Positions 9,097 to 22,057 of a DNA stretch of 64,000 nt are shown here, piece by piece; the stretch's first letter is position 1, and each line of letters opens with the position of its first letter. This stretch comes from Microcebus murinus (taxonomy: Eukaryota; Chordata; Mammalia; Primates; Cheirogaleidae). The notes below the pieces were generated by a model. It was given only the letters and a program-made list of their open reading frames with translations, had not been told where the DNA came from and did no database searches. Location of the stretch: positions 69,333,900 through 69,397,899 of the forward strand of contig NC_134116.1 in NCBI RefSeq assembly GCF_040939455.1, read 5' to 3'. A program made the position numbers and the translations under genes.

Positions 9097-12007
9097 GGTT
9101 GCCAATTCCTTATTTGGACTTAAGAAAGTAGTAGAAAAAATGTAAATAATGCAGATTAAACTTTTTAAATGTGTCATGTCTCTGGCCATTACATTGTAAA
9201 TAGTACTTAAAAATTGGGGAAATATTCTTCCAGTATTCTTCCAATGTTCAAAGTCATTGGCCAACAAGTGATTTTCAACATACATCTTTGATGTTTTACT
9301 TATTCATTGACTTAAATGAAAATATCAACTAATATTCATGTGAGAACTACATTTGTTTCTCAATTGCAACCAAAGATTGGCTATAGATATGAGTTCATCA
9401 AAAATTAACAAAAGTATTCTGTAAGAATCAACTTGCTATATGGAATTTATAAAGAAGAGTATTATGTATTTTTTATTATTTATAATTTGTGAGCCACATA
9501 CTCTTTACATCTGTACAATTTATAATAAACTTATGTTCATATATAGGTATACTTTTTTCCTCCCAGAAAGCCAGTTGTTAAATATTTAGTAGCATATCGC
9601 TAAGTTCTTCCTTCACCTTTTTGTATTTTTACCTCCCCTAGGAAATGGAAAACTCCCAGTTGATTCAGAGAATTGATGACCATTTCTTCTGTAGCAATAT
9701 CATTCTGGTTTTCCACAATGACAACAACTCATGAGTCTAGGAACAAGGCGAGTCTAAAATGAAGCTTGGATCAGGATCTCTCTGAGGTACTTTTTCTTAA
9801 GACCAGGCTTAAAAACAACCTATTATTCACACTTTAAATGGAATTCCTGTAGTCTACCCTTGACTTCTCATCAAAGTTTGGCTTAGAATGTTGTCATTTG
9901 GAATTGTTTTTTATTTCCTTGTTCTCATTTTTTCCAAATTGGCCTAGAATCCTGCCATCTAGGACCTCTGAATAATAAAAGTCCCCCATGTGACACAAAA
10001 GCTTGGACATCTCCTAAACCTGCCAGGTAGAATGCTTTTTCCTTCCTTCCTTCCTTTGCCTCAATGTTACACAAACTGAGACCCCGGAAACACCTCACCC
10101 AAATTAAACCCAACTTCCAGGCAAACAGTAAATAAAAGACAACTGAAAGGATCACAAGCACTCCTTGTTCTCACTGTAAGTTTCTTTCTCTAACAACGCA
10201 GAGAGAGAAGGGAACGTTCGAGAACTCCCTGCAGAACTTCAGTGTTAATGCTTCAGACATTCCTTCCTCCCTGTATTTGTGAAGGCTGAGATTGTTGGGG
10301 TCACTCACAGAAAACGAAGTAGCGCAGCTAATCCAGCATCAGAAATTAGGTGATAATATGTTTATGTAAAGAGAGATAAATCAAATCTCTAGGTTAGTAG
10401 AATTCTTGAAGAGAAGACCATATTATCTGCGTATTTTCTAGAGTGAAGGAAATGTATGCTGCTCATTTAAAAACCTCTCATTTCACCCAAATGTGCTTCC
10501 TGAGCAAATGTGTTTTAGGCACCAAATCAATGCTTTTATGTAATCATTTTAAAATTGGAGAGCCAGTTTAGATTACAACCATAATCAAAATTCATAGCGT
10601 GACATTTTTTTGAAACATTAGGTGTCTGAGAAAATTATGACTCAACTTCGCCGTGGGTCCGTGTTACCAATTGATTATAAGTCTACGCTGACGATCTCAC
10701 AGTTAGCTTGGACCTGTCATTGACTCTCAGGTCACACCCCACCTTCCATCAGCTAACTATGTTTGTGCTGAAAAAAATGTGAAGTGAAATCTGCTTATGT
10801 TTTCTCAAACTAAGGAAAAACAGGGGGTGTAATGTTTTAAATTAAGCAAGGTTGTTCTTCTCATAGGTATGGAAAAACTTAAAAATAGTTTGTACCAACC
10901 AAGAAAGCTCTTATTCGTATTTCATATGTTAAAGTAGCTCTAAATATCATATTCCATCTTTTTGGAAGTTTCAAATTAAGCAATCACTGTCTTTTCCTTC
11001 CTCATGGATGACTTTGCAAAAATAGTAAAAACTATTTTTTAATAGGTTGCCCAAAGCAACATGATTCCTATTATGTAAGAAAAAGATTACTTATATTTAG
11101 TAAATTAATTGCTGCCCCAAAATACTCCCCTAGGCCTATACAACTCCTCCTTAAAACTGTTTATTAGAATGAATATCCATTTTAGTAAAATCACAAATTC
11201 TTCATGGCTAACAGTCACACCATTCAATGTGTCGTACACAATAGCAATAGCTAATGCTTGATAATGGGTTATGATTACAATTTTCATGATATTATAATAA
11301 GAAGAATTAAAAAAATTTATATTAGTAAAACTGATTGTTAAATGAGAATATGACATTGTATACTGAGGCTTGGCTACACAGGGTGAAGATTTCTAGTTCC
11401 AGAAACCAAACAAAGACATATGTACATGAACATCCATATATGCATGCATCTATAGGCTTACAGATATGCATTCATATATGTAAAACCTGCAATGAATTTG
11501 TTTTATTCAAGTATAATTCACTTTTCCTGAATTAGATAAAGCCAAAGACAAAAGGCTATTGCGGCATCATCTGACTGTTTAGAATCCGAGTTTTGTGCCT
11601 TCCTTCAAGCACCTGACATTTTCTTCTTGTTCTGAAGGCCCCATTTTCAGTTCCTCCCTCCTGTTTGGCCAGAAATGAAACCTTGACAACGTGCCACATT
11701 CCCCCAAAATCTGATTATAAATCACATCTGTGTGTTTTCTCAGCAGCAGGCAGGAGCTTCATATTGGGCTGTAGAAATCTACACAGCTGGAGCTGAACTG
11801 TGATTTTATTCAGACTCTGCATGAGGATGGGAGAACTAGAGGCATAGATAATAAATACACCTCCAGGAGAAGAGATAAAAGACCAAAGGAGGTCTAGCAG
11901 AATAAAGAAGCACAGGTAGAGAGATACAGTGTGGCCTCAGCTGCAAGGACCGAATGTGAGACTGCTTCCTATCGAAATTCACATCGGTGAGTCCTACTGC
12001 CGTTCAG
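9097..12007. other. unassigned single-copy-like sequence
   Basis: About 2.9 kb of mostly AT-rich sequence with no recognisable coding exon, RNA gene or repeat. A small T-rich (ttcc)n run lies near 10040-10056. Confidence 0.5.
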
Positions 12008-12140
12008 GTTAACAAACACTTAGTGTGCTTACTATCTGCTGGCAATCATCTAGCTCTGGGAATACCGAGAGGAATGAGACATGGTGCAGCACTGAGGTAG
12101 CTTAGAGTCTAGTGGATTTATACACAACGTGGTGAGGGCT
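12008..12140 (-). repeat. L2 LINE 3' end fragment
   Basis: Complement of the L2 3' end: 'ttactatctgctggcaatca', 'gctctgggaatacc', then 'cttagagtctagtgg'. Diverged but colinear. Confidence 0.5.
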
Positions 12141-12159
12141 GGTGACGTAATCATAGTAG

Positions 12160-12345
12160 CCAACAGTTGTCATCTCTTATTGGGTGCAGGCAGCCACTAG
12201 GCTAAAAACTTTGCATGTGTCAACCAGCATGTGGGTGAGACCCAGTTATTTTCCTCTCCATTTACAGATGAGGAAACTGTATCACAGAGACATTAAGTTA
12301 CTTGCTTGAGGTCAAGGAATGCATGAAAGAAGTGGGTTGGAGCCA
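12160..12345 (-). repeat. MIR SINE
   Basis: The core 'ttacagatgaggaaactgta..acagagacattaagttacttg' is the diagnostic MIR block, here as the complement of the standard orientation ('cctcatctgtaaa'). It continues with 'gaggtcaaggaatg'. Confidence 0.8.
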
Positions 12346-12364
12346 CTGCCATCAACTACTACTG

Positions 12365-12495
12365 CAAACTCTAAACTTGCCAAGTGAGTTAGTTTTCTTA
12401 CCTGTAAAATGGAGCTAAATAATGTCTGTCCTATCTAACCTCACAAAATCTTGTGGGGATCAAATGAAACAATGTAGTTAAAAGTACAGTGAAAA
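12365..12495 (+). repeat. MIR SINE fragment
   Basis: The block 'ttttcttacctgtaaaatgg' followed by 'tcttgtggggatcaaatgaa' matches the standard-orientation MIR 3' half. Confidence 0.7.
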
Positions 12496-13497
12496 ATGCA
12501 AATGCAATAAAAATACAAGACACTAATTCTTTTTCCAGCTACTGTAGCATTGAATGGCCATGCACTGTTGCTATATCAACATGTGCTATGACTATTCTCT
12601 TCAGCCTGGAGCTACAAAAGCTGTTTGTGACAGTGTGCTCAATACCCAGAGTGTATACTAATGCTTTGCTTAACCACCCATGAAACATGTGTCCATGGAT
12701 ACAAACCAGTCTTTCCCAGCCCTTTCCCCCACCCCTACTCTCAACATGGCAAACATTATGATACCTGGAGCTCACGTTAGTCACAGAAAACACCACCACA
12801 AGGGTGCTGCTTGAGGATTCCTTCTGGAGGATTCCATCTGAGGCCTATTCATCTGCCAACTCCCTCTGATCTAAGCCCAGATGTTGCTCCTGGATCCAGA
12901 ATTTGGCCCTTCTACAGTTTCTGGAGCTCCTTTCTAGTTAAACATACCAGGCTGAGGTAGAGGGGGAGTTGATAGGACTGTGATATGGCTAGATCTGAGA
13001 TGTTTGGTCTCTTTAGTTTAATGGGAGAGAGAAAGGGAAAGAGGAGAGAAAACATTTGAGTCCTTCCCAACTGCAAGCAGAGGCCTACCAGCCCGTGGAC
13101 CCTTTCCCCTATGCCATTGCGAGACAGACAGCTCAGAGCAGAGAAATGGTAACTAGAGACTAAATGCTGACTTGCTGCACATTTCTCAGACCTATACTGC
13201 CACATAGAGGTCACTAGCAGGAGGGGTACAGGGATGACTCCTTCAAGTTCTGAGTGCAGGATGGAAAACCAAATAGAATTTGTGGATTTTTTAAAATCCC
13301 ACTTTAAAATTATTTGGATTTTGCCTCAGTGTTTATTTCTAGAAGATGTGTGACAGTGAGAGCTAGGGGCCACAGCAATCGTTGGAGCAGAGATATTGAA
13401 ACCAGTATCACTACTTGAAGGTTCTAGTCTGCAAACACCAGCCAAATTTTATTAAGCCCTATATCATATCTCTAGAACTGAGTTGGGTTCTTTAAGC
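12496..13497. other. unassigned sequence
   Basis: No gene or repeat recognised. Short open frames here have no domain signature. Confidence 0.45.
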
Positions 13498-13656
13498 CAG
13501 TGCTTTCCAAGCTTGACGGTGCATGCAAATTTCCTGGCTGCCTTATTTGAAGTGCAGGTCTCAGATTCAGTATGTCTAGGATGGGGCTCGAGGTTGTATA
13601 TTTCCAACAAGCTCCCAGACAATGCTGATGCTGCTGGCCGCACTTTGAACGGCAAG
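13498..13656 (+). repeat. MER5A (hAT-Charlie MITE)
   Basis: The sequence starts 'cagtgctttccaagcttga' and continues through 'gattcagtatgtctaggatg' and 'tttccaacaagctcccagac', ending 'gctgctggccgcactttgaa'. This is the full MER5A layout. Confidence 0.85.
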
Positions 13657-13736
13657 GATGGAAAGGATGTACAAATAAAAAATAGAGCTTGTATTTTTGT
13701 CACGAGATTGACTAATAACAATTGCTTGAAAGTACC

Positions 13737-13966
13737 AGCCTGCACACCTGTAATCCTAGCACTCTGGGAGGCCAAGGTGGGAGGATCACTTGAGCTCAGG
13801 AGCTTGAGACCAGCCTGAGTAAGAACAAGACCCTGTCTCTACCAAAAATAGAAAAAATTAACCGGGTGTGGTGGTTCATGCCTGTAGTCCCAGCTACTCA
13901 GGAGGCTGAGGCAGGAGGATTGCTCAAGCCCAGGAGTTTGAAGTTGCTATGAGCTAGCCTGATGCT
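13737..13966 (+). mobile_element. strepsirrhine Alu, 3'-truncated
   Basis: The left arm carries 'gaccagcctgagtaagaaca', the lineage-typical block, followed by a linker and most of the right arm to 'gctagcctgatgct'. The last 40 bases and the poly(A) tail are absent. Confidence 0.85.
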
Positions 13967-15114
13967 AGGGGCCAGAATTTATTTGTCCTAGGCAGGTTAC
14001 TTCTATTAATAGTTTCAGGAAGAGCTGAATCTAAGATCCAAGGGCTTCCAACAATGTTATCCTCCAGATTAGGTCTCTTTCTGTAACCTGCTCTTAGGTG
14101 GCTTCATCCTCAGGAATTTTTTTTCCATGTGAAAGTCCCTCACAGCTCCATGTTTACATCCAATTGTAGCAAAAATAGAGCTTTTTATGCGAATGGTCCT
14201 AGCAAAAGTCCTAGGAGTAATTCTCAATGTTTTTAATTGAGTCACCTGCCCTTCACTGAACCCATTATAGTAACTCTGAATAGGCCTACATCACATGCCT
14301 ACCTCTGGATTTGGAAGTGAAGAGCATCCATCCAAATCATATGGATTAAAAGTAAGGGAAGGTTTTTTTCCAGAGGAAAATAAAGTTGCTGTTACTAAAA
14401 GAGGGAGAAGATATTAGGCAAGCAAAAACCAACACATGTCCTCCTTAGAGAAGGTGTTCTATACATCCTATATATCAGTAATTACATGGTAAGGCTAGGA
14501 GTGATGCCTGTCTTAAGTACTTACAGCCAAAGATTAGGTAGGAGAAATGCATTACTTAAGGACAACTGTCCACCAACACCTTCTGGGAAGAAGCCTATGA
14601 ACTAGGAGTTTTGGATAGGTAGGATCATGGTAGATGAAGATGAGGCCTTTCAGATACGTGAAAAGGCATGAACAAAGGCAGGGAGGTGAGGATCCTCTGG
14701 AGGTTTTCCAAATTTACTGAGAACTTTTGGGAATTAAGTCTGGAACTTTGATTGGGGGCTAGATCTATACATAGTTAATAAGTGCTAATCCTTTATGCAG
14801 GTATCTTCCAATTATGATCTCAAAAAAGAGTAATTTGGGCAGGCACCTGGAGTAGGATTATTCTTCCCATGTTACCGATGGGGCAAGTGAGGCCTAGTGC
14901 AAGAGATGCCTGCTGAGAGTTCACCCTCTTTGTCCAGAGATGGAAGAGCATAAGAAGCCCAATTTCTGCCCTCCAGCCCAGGACTGTGCTCCTCGCCCCA
15001 TCCATAGTAAAAATAAAATCTGGGGTTGAAAATCACCGGGACAGCAGCTGTGGCTCAGCCGCAGGGCCAGCCTGAGAACACCTTTGGAGGAAGCTGTGGG
15101 AACAACCGTATGGG
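13967..15114. other. unassigned sequence
   Basis: No coding exon, RNA gene or repeat recognised. Confidence 0.45.
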
Positions 15115-15335
15115 CAGAAAGAAAGTATCTGACTTGCATAATGGCTAAGAGTAGAGACTCTGAGTCAGGCCTGGTTTTGATTCTCAGTTTCATGAGTTAA
15201 GGTGTTACCTTGGGCAGATTATATAACTTCTCTAAGCCTTAGCTTCCTCATCTATAAACAAGGTAAAGAACAATACCTATCTTATAGGGTGGTTCATGAA
15301 GTCTGAATGAGGTATCGCATATTAAGAACTTAGCA
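15115..15335 (+). repeat. MIR SINE, near full length
   Basis: MIR in standard orientation: 'ataatggctaagagtagaga', 'ggttttgattctcag', 'taccttgggcagatta', 'cttagcttcctcatctataaa', ending near 'aagaacttagcac'. A pyrimidine-rich minisatellite begins directly at its 3' end. Confidence 0.85.
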
Positions 15336-15500
15336 CTCTCTTCCTCCTCTGGTCTTGTCTGGTCTGGTCTCCTCTTCCTTGTCCAGTCTTGTCTCCTCTT
15401 CCGGTCTGGTCTTGTCTTCTCTTCCCGTCTGGTCTCCCGTTCCTCTTCTGGTCTCGTCTCCTCTTCCCTGTCTGGTCTTGTCTGGTCTGGTCTCCTTTTC
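15336..15500. repeat. pyrimidine-rich minisatellite built on GGTCT/TGTCT
   Basis: About 165 bp of irregular tandem copies built from ggtct, tgtct and cctctt units, almost purely pyrimidine plus G on this strand. The complement is purine-rich (GAGACC/AGACC units) and happens to be open for 68 codons encoding a repetitive charged peptide (TRPDK-like). That is a by-product of the repeat, not a gene. Confidence 0.85.
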
Positions 15501-18349
15501 AGATAATTTTAAGAAGCTTTGAATAATTTTTAACACATAGCATACAGGATTCTCCCTACAAGGAGCATTTATATATACTTTGGTGGATCAATTGTTTCTC
15601 AAAGGCCAATGTTATGGAGTTAGAAGTTTAACATTCCATATTGTCAGATAAAAACTTTAGTTTTTCCTGAAAGTGATAATATAATAAAATCACTAACTGC
15701 TTAATCACAGACATTTTTAAGCATTCCAGAGATTTCTCTTGTGTCAATATTTAATATGCAGTCAGTCACTAACTTGGTGATTTGCATTAACAGCATTCAA
15801 CAAATGACCCCCAGGGGACATGAGGAAGAAGGCTGCTGCTTGCCTGGATTGCCTCATCTGCGCACGAGAACAATAACCATAATGCCGACTGGGTCTAAAT
15901 AGGTAGGAATCTTCCTTAATAACAGCTGAAGAGTTCTTTTAAATTCAAAACAGTAAAAGAATTGGATAAGACTATGAACAGATTATACAAAATTTACTAA
16001 TAGGTAATTTAAACATATCTGTACAAATCAAACTATAAATATAATAACATAGAAATTTAAGTATAGATCAATTTTAGGTAATTACGAATTAATCCATTTT
16101 CCCTAGGGGGGCATTTCCAACCTGTGTTCCTCCAATGACCTTTTACACATCAGTAGGTTTTGCATCAAGAACATTTTCTCTGGTCAGAGGTACATTTGGG
16201 AAACACTGTTTATTCCCCCCTCTTAGGGTTTACAGGGCTACACATTAGCTTGGGGCTTCCCAGAAGAAGGCACCAAGATGGGAGTAGATGTGCCAGAGAT
16301 TTGCTGGGGGAGCTGCCTGTGACTAAGGAGCAGAGGGAGCTGGAGGGGGCAGGGACAATCCTCTGGACCATGATGGAGGTCTGGCTCCTGGGAAGGAGAG
16401 AAGAGAGAAAGGAGGTTTGGATATGAAGAGATTCAGGCTTAGAAAGAAAGGCTACCCAGGAGTCCTCAAGTCCAAAGTCACCAGTCAGAGGAATCCCACC
16501 TTTCTTTGGAATGGGGACTCCAGCCCCCAGCCATCAGGGACTCCTGAGGGAAGCATGTCTTCCTTAGTGAAAACACTAGGAGGGCTTTCAGAGCACAACA
16601 GCTGGCTGCCTGGTCTCTAAGTCCTCAGCAGGAGATCTGAAGGGTGCATTTCCATGCCCACGGCAGCCTGTCAGCCATCTCAATGCTGCGAAAGTCCTGA
16701 TACTAGTAGAGTTATCAATCTGCTTTAATCCAGACTTATTTGACTGCAAAATGCCTCACAGCAACTCCAAGACTTGTGTTTCTGAGTCTTTTCTTCTCTC
16801 TTCTCTCCCATAGTAGAACACTTAGCACCTCAGGGAGCCCAAGGAAGCCAGCGCATGGCTGGGAAAGCACTGCCCTAGGTAGTAGCTCCATTCTTGTTCT
16901 GATACTTTTCTTTCATTGTTCTTGCCTACTGTCCCTGTCTGCAATTGTTCAAAGGTCAGTGCTTGAAGGATAGTCTTTCTACCTTAACTGCAGTTCAGCA
17001 AATACCATTTTCCTGCCTTGGCTATTTCTGTTTCTAATTCTTAACTCTCAAACTGATTCACAAGAGAATCCACAGAGAGATGTTAACTGTTGCAGCCCAT
17101 GGTATGTGTTCATCTAACCATTTCTTTTTCCTGTGCAAAAAGTCAAGCTACTTTTCCCAGCCACTACAGAAACAGAAATATGTACAGTTCCAGTCTGAGG
17201 TGGTTAAATTCCAAGATGCTTTTTGTATGTTCTCTTATTCATTAACATATCTGAAAACAAAGGTTTCCAAGTTGGCAGAGTTGAAAGATGGAAACCCGGG
17301 CTTCTGAATCACTATTTAAAGAAAGGTGAGCAGGCAAGCTGGCCAAACTGTTTTAAGTCACCAGGATTTGGGCCTAATTTGTTATCTTGGCAAAGCCTAG
17401 CCTAGACTGACTAATAGAACAACTCATACAACACAGGATCCATAGGGAGTTGTGAATTACGAAAAGCTTTTTTCAAAAACCCAAAAGCTTAGCTCCATGC
17501 TGTTATGAGGTGGCCTTTCTTAATCTCTCCGAATTTAGGCCAGAACAGAGTGAGTATCTTCCATCCTGTATGAGCCCTGCAAGAGTCTTTCCTACAACTC
17601 AAAAGTCCCTTTCTCTGCAGCTGTTTCCTGTCCTCCCTTCTGTGGCCTCACCACCTTTGGTCCCTGGGCTGAGCTCAGTCTGATTGGTTGGCTTTGCCTG
17701 CTTAACTGCTCCATGAGCACAAACAACCTTGCATTCGTCATTCTATTTCTAGGGGCGTTTGATGAAGGTATCCCCCCACTACCATTCTCATGTACAGCCA
17801 AAGCTTTGGGCCTTTATGTCATCATGAAGTGAATTTTTTTTTTCAGGGATTGAAGAATAAATCATTCCACTGAAAAGGCTTTTGTTTATGCATTTCAAAA
17901 GCAAGTATGATTTATGACACATCAGAGTACATGCAAAATAAAGGTGTTATTGCTTATTAAATGGCAGCTCAAGAAGACTTCTCTTTTAAAGGCAAAAATC
18001 CTCCCTCTAAATCGGGTAAAGAAATATGTAAAGGCAACAGACAGTAAAGGCCAGGATCTGTCTCTCAAATCATCGCTGTATTCCCAGTGCTCATCTAGGA
18101 AACTCCTTTTGTTCCAACACTCTCATGACAGTTTTCCTTTATCTTCTAGCTTCTTATACAACAATAAATGTACTACGTATGAGGAGAATGAACTTTGTAC
18201 AGTATACTGATATCATGTACTCACACCTTCAATTGCAATTTTTTTCTTTTAACCTCATTTTATCCCAATGTATTTTGAAAAGTGTTACACTTCCTACTTT
18301 GTGATTGATTAAATCAAGGTCTATTGATCGTCTGTAAAAAGTATAATCC
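15501..18349. other. unassigned sequence
   Basis: About 2.8 kb without a recognisable exon, RNA gene or repeat family. Short open frames at 16160-16973 have no domain signature. Confidence 0.45.
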
Positions 18350-18475
18350 ATTCATTCATTCAACAAAATATCATTGAATCTCTAGCATCAAGCCAATGCT
18401 GGGAGCACAGGGGAACACACTTCAGCACTGTATGATGGGACGGCAGGCAAGTGGCAGCCAGTTGTCCTGAGGGAC
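18350..18475 (-). repeat. L2 LINE 3' end fragment
   Basis: 'attcattcattcaacaaaat' followed by 'ccaatgctgggagcacaggg' is the complement of the L2 3' terminus. Confidence 0.6.
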
Positions 18476-21290
18476 TCTTACCTAAAGCTGATGGGGGAGT
18501 TGAAGCCAAAGATTAGTTCAGACAAATAACCTCAGAGGTAGCCAAGTGGTATAGGGACGTGGGACCTGCTTTGCAGAAAGAGAGCAGTGTGCGGGAGGGA
18601 CTAGGGCGTGGGTGACATGACCCCTTCAGGGACGGCCGACGAACTAAAGCAGAGCTGCTGCGGTGGGTGGTGGGGTCTGGGTCAGGAAGGGCCATATTGT
18701 GGCCCATATTTTATGGTGACACATTGAGAAATGCAATGTAGGAAAGGGATGTCATCCATTTCATTTCAGAAACTCTAGAAACAGGGAAATGGAAACTGAA
18801 GGGCCATGAGGTTGCTGCCACAGACACTGAAGCAGGTAAGACATGGCAGGGCAGAGACAGCAGGATGTGAGACAGAGATGGATTCTGGCATCAGGGGCAT
18901 AACTCCCGCCATGCTCTATTTCTAGGAGAAATTCTAGTTTGACGTTTCATCTCACCTTCAAGCACCTTCCCCAGCCCTGCTCTTGCCCTAAGTTGTCAGA
19001 ACTGCCGCATCAAATTGTCCATCCCAAACAGTATGTCAATCTTCCCACTTCCCCGGCTCTTGCTTTTAGTGCTTGAAGGGGAGGGGAAGAGAGGAGAAAT
19101 AAGGATGAAACAAGATATTTATCCCACTATTTTAAAGGCCTTAATCCCTGTGACCTCCTTTTGTTGCCCTTAATCAACCTAAGATAGTGCCATTCTCAAG
19201 AGAGAATGCAGCTTGTGACTCCTTCAAACTTCTTGCCCAAGTACTCTTAAATTTAAGACACATAATAAAATGAATTCTTGTTGACATTTATTATTTGAAG
19301 CATTAAAAATTTTCCACAGAATTGGACAGAATCTCAGATCATTGAATTCCCATGGGGTGATATTTTGTACCTGATAGAGCACGGAATCTTAAGTGACACA
19401 CATTCAGTAGTTATATATTCTAACATGTATTAGAAAACGTTTGACTAGCATTTCACATCCATTATTTCAGGAATATTTGCTGCTAAGAAGAGGTTAAGTT
19501 TAAAAAAAAAGTCATTTTAAAAGTGATACCTAAGTATGGCAGAAATGGTGAAAATGGGTATGTAACTCAAAAGAGACAAACACTGACCCAATCAAACCCA
19601 TCATTCACGAAGAGATTGAAGTTCAGGACACTAGGTGAGATGCCCACTGTGGCAAAGACTGATTGTTTATCGACACTGGATTCCCCTTTCCTCTCAGAGC
19701 TTCCAGCCAAATTACATTTCTCAGCCCCTCACAGTAAGAATGAGTGTGCTTTCCCCATATTCCTTCTCTTTCTTCACCTGCCAGATACAAGAATACAGGG
19801 GTGGGCTCCGAGGGAAGGATGGTCATGTGGAAACAAAAGCTCCTTTTCCCCACCATACACTGGAGAGTGACAGGAGAGATCTGTCAAGGTGGTAAGCCAG
19901 ACATTGGGGATGGCCAAGGCAATTTAGCTCACCTGACAGCAACCAGCGCCACACAATTAATAGCCAAGCTGGAATTAGGACCCTGGTCTCCCGTCTAAGG
20001 GTCTCTGATAAGGATAAATTTCTGGGTGGAAGAGAAAGGCAGTACTGGCCTTCCACTGTATTTGCCTCTCCGTTTCAATTCCCTTAAAAGAATGAGCTGC
20101 TGAAAATCACCCAAATTACAGAAAGCATATTCTAGATGACAGAAGTTTAAAATCAGTACTGTGATGATTTGAGACGCTCAACTCCACAGGTTGATATCCA
20201 GATGTTACTCTGTTTTCACTGCACACTAAAGCAGGGAGAGAAAATCCATTCCAGTAGGGTTGAGCTTAGTTGGTAAGTCTAAGTTGACCTCATTCCCTCC
20301 TCCAGCACCTGACCCACATCTTTACCCAATGTCTCATCTCTAGTTCAGTTTGAGGCTGGGACAGTAAAGCAGGCAGCCTGATAGTACTTTCCTTTTTATG
20401 CTTGAGTCCAACTCCAGCACGAGCTGCTCGTAGAAGCAAGGAGGCGCCTAAGTACAGCCCTGCAGCTGGTAGTTGCAGAATACAGGCTCCCATTCTGAGC
20501 TTGAATGTGAGTGTCCTGACCCACTGTCTCCATTAGTTCAGTCTGGGTTTGACAAAGGGTCAGGTTCAGCTGCCTTCCCAGCCTTAGGTACTGTGCAACT
20601 TTGCAACTGTCCATGCAATTAAAAGGAATTCCATTTAGTACAAGGGCAGGGGCATATACATTTCAACTGCAGCCCAACATCAGATTCCCTACTGGGATTG
20701 TAGCTTTTGATATCCTCTTTCTTCCTTTGCTTACAAACTGGGGGTGGTGAGGAGTGAGAAAAAGTTGGTTTTGTCTTTGAATGTGATAGCCCCTACACTG
20801 AAAATAAAGATGGGATTTCAGCGTGGACATATGTCCCTGCTCCTACAGATAACTCTTGATAATGCAGGGAATGAGCAGCCAATGTGAAAAGTAAACACAG
20901 GGGGAAGTGGGAGGATATTTAGGGTAAAAAGTTAATATGACCATGAATCAGTTGAGAATATTCATGCTCCCTGCAGCATGTGACTAAAAATCCACAATAT
21001 CCAGCCAACATTCCATTCTGTATAGCTCTCTCCTTTACCAGTTAGCTAGCCAATCAAACTTGTAGGTAGCAAACAAGTTGGTGCAAACAGTAGTGTCCGG
21101 ACAGATGTAAGCAAACACCTGGAGATGCTCAGCAGGAAACCCAGCCAGAGTGAAGGGGAGGAGACAACTTGGGCGGGGACAGACACCTTAGCCTGGCAAG
21201 TGAATGGGTCCATCTGCCCAGTCAGCCAACTTACCTGCCTTAGAAACTTCATCTTCTCCAAGGACATTCCATATTCCATCCACAGACCCT
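18476..21290. other. unassigned sequence downstream of CCNA1
   Basis: No supported gene. A weak MIR-like tail may be present at 19905-19995. The remainder is not recognised. Confidence 0.4.
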
Positions 21291-21480
21291 GTTTTTTTTC
21301 TTTTCTTTTTTTTTATTTCAGAATATTATAGGGGTACAGATGTTTAGGTTACATGTATTGCCCTTGCCCCCCTACCCCCCTCAGAGCTTCAAGCGTGTCC
21401 ATCTCCCAGATGGTGCCCATCACACTCATTATGTTTTGACTCTACCCACAACCTCCTTCCCACCTTCCCTCACCCCCAGG
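21291..21480 (-). mobile_element. strepsirrhine L1 3' end, 5'-truncated
   Basis: T-rich tail complement (21291-21320), then 'cagaatattataggggtaca' and 'ggttacatgtattgcc', the complement of the lemur-type L1 3' UTR. No clear target-site duplication is visible. It lies about 330 bp beyond the probable CCNA1 polyadenylation signal. Confidence 0.75.
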
Positions 21481-21807
21481 CCTCTTACTGACTTGAGTTT
21501 GAGAAGGAAGCTAGACTGAGCAGTGATTATTCATATTCCTTTACCAGCCTACCTGGGTCAGCCTTTCCTTCATTTGCCAATCTATGGAGAGCTATCTGGG
21601 GAGTAAAGAGATAGGAGGGAAAAAGCCTGAGGGTACTCATTTACCAAACATGAAACTCTCTGGAAGCTCAGAACACTTAATCCTAATAACATGCCACATT
21701 TGTAAAATGAACTTAGAAAACAGAGATGACACTTTTACTACTATCAACTAAAACTGCAGCCATGTTAATTAGTAAATAAGCCTAACACGTGGTCATAAGG
21801 CAAGTTG

Positions 21808-21813
21808 TTTATT
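21808..21813 (-). terminator. CCNA1: candidate CCNA1 polyadenylation signal AATAAA
   Basis: The minus strand reads AATAAA here, about 195 bases beyond the CCNA1 stop codon, which would give a short 3' UTR. I saw no other AATAAA on this strand between the stop and this site. Inference only; no transcript data were used. Confidence 0.55.
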
Positions 21814-22005
21814 CTTTAAAAAATGTTAGACTATATTACAAGCTACTAAAGTCTAAGGGAACCTAAATAAATTTACAATAAAAAAAAAAAAAGTCATCTA
21901 CATTTTAGCAACATTAGTTGACCCAACCTGCAGGAAATCTATGAATATTAAGAGCAATTCTGTTGATCTGGAGGTTAAGTTCTGCAGGTGCTTCAGTTCT
22001 GCAAC

Positions 22006-22057
22006 TTATTGTAGAGGAAGAACTGTAGGTGGTTCCATGAGGGACACATGCATGTAC
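22006..22057 (-). CDS. CCNA1: CCNA1 last coding exon
   Basis: The acceptor 'ctcatttcag' precedes 22057. The exon completes residue 405 and adds [16 protein letters not shown] and TAA (22008-22006). This C-terminus is the cyclin A1 tail; human A1 ends in a similar MEPPAVLLLQ. Confidence 0.95.

Noticed and set aside
15330..15536. A repetitive charged minus-strand peptide (TRPDK-like).
   Set aside because: It is entirely a translation of the pyrimidine-rich minisatellite.
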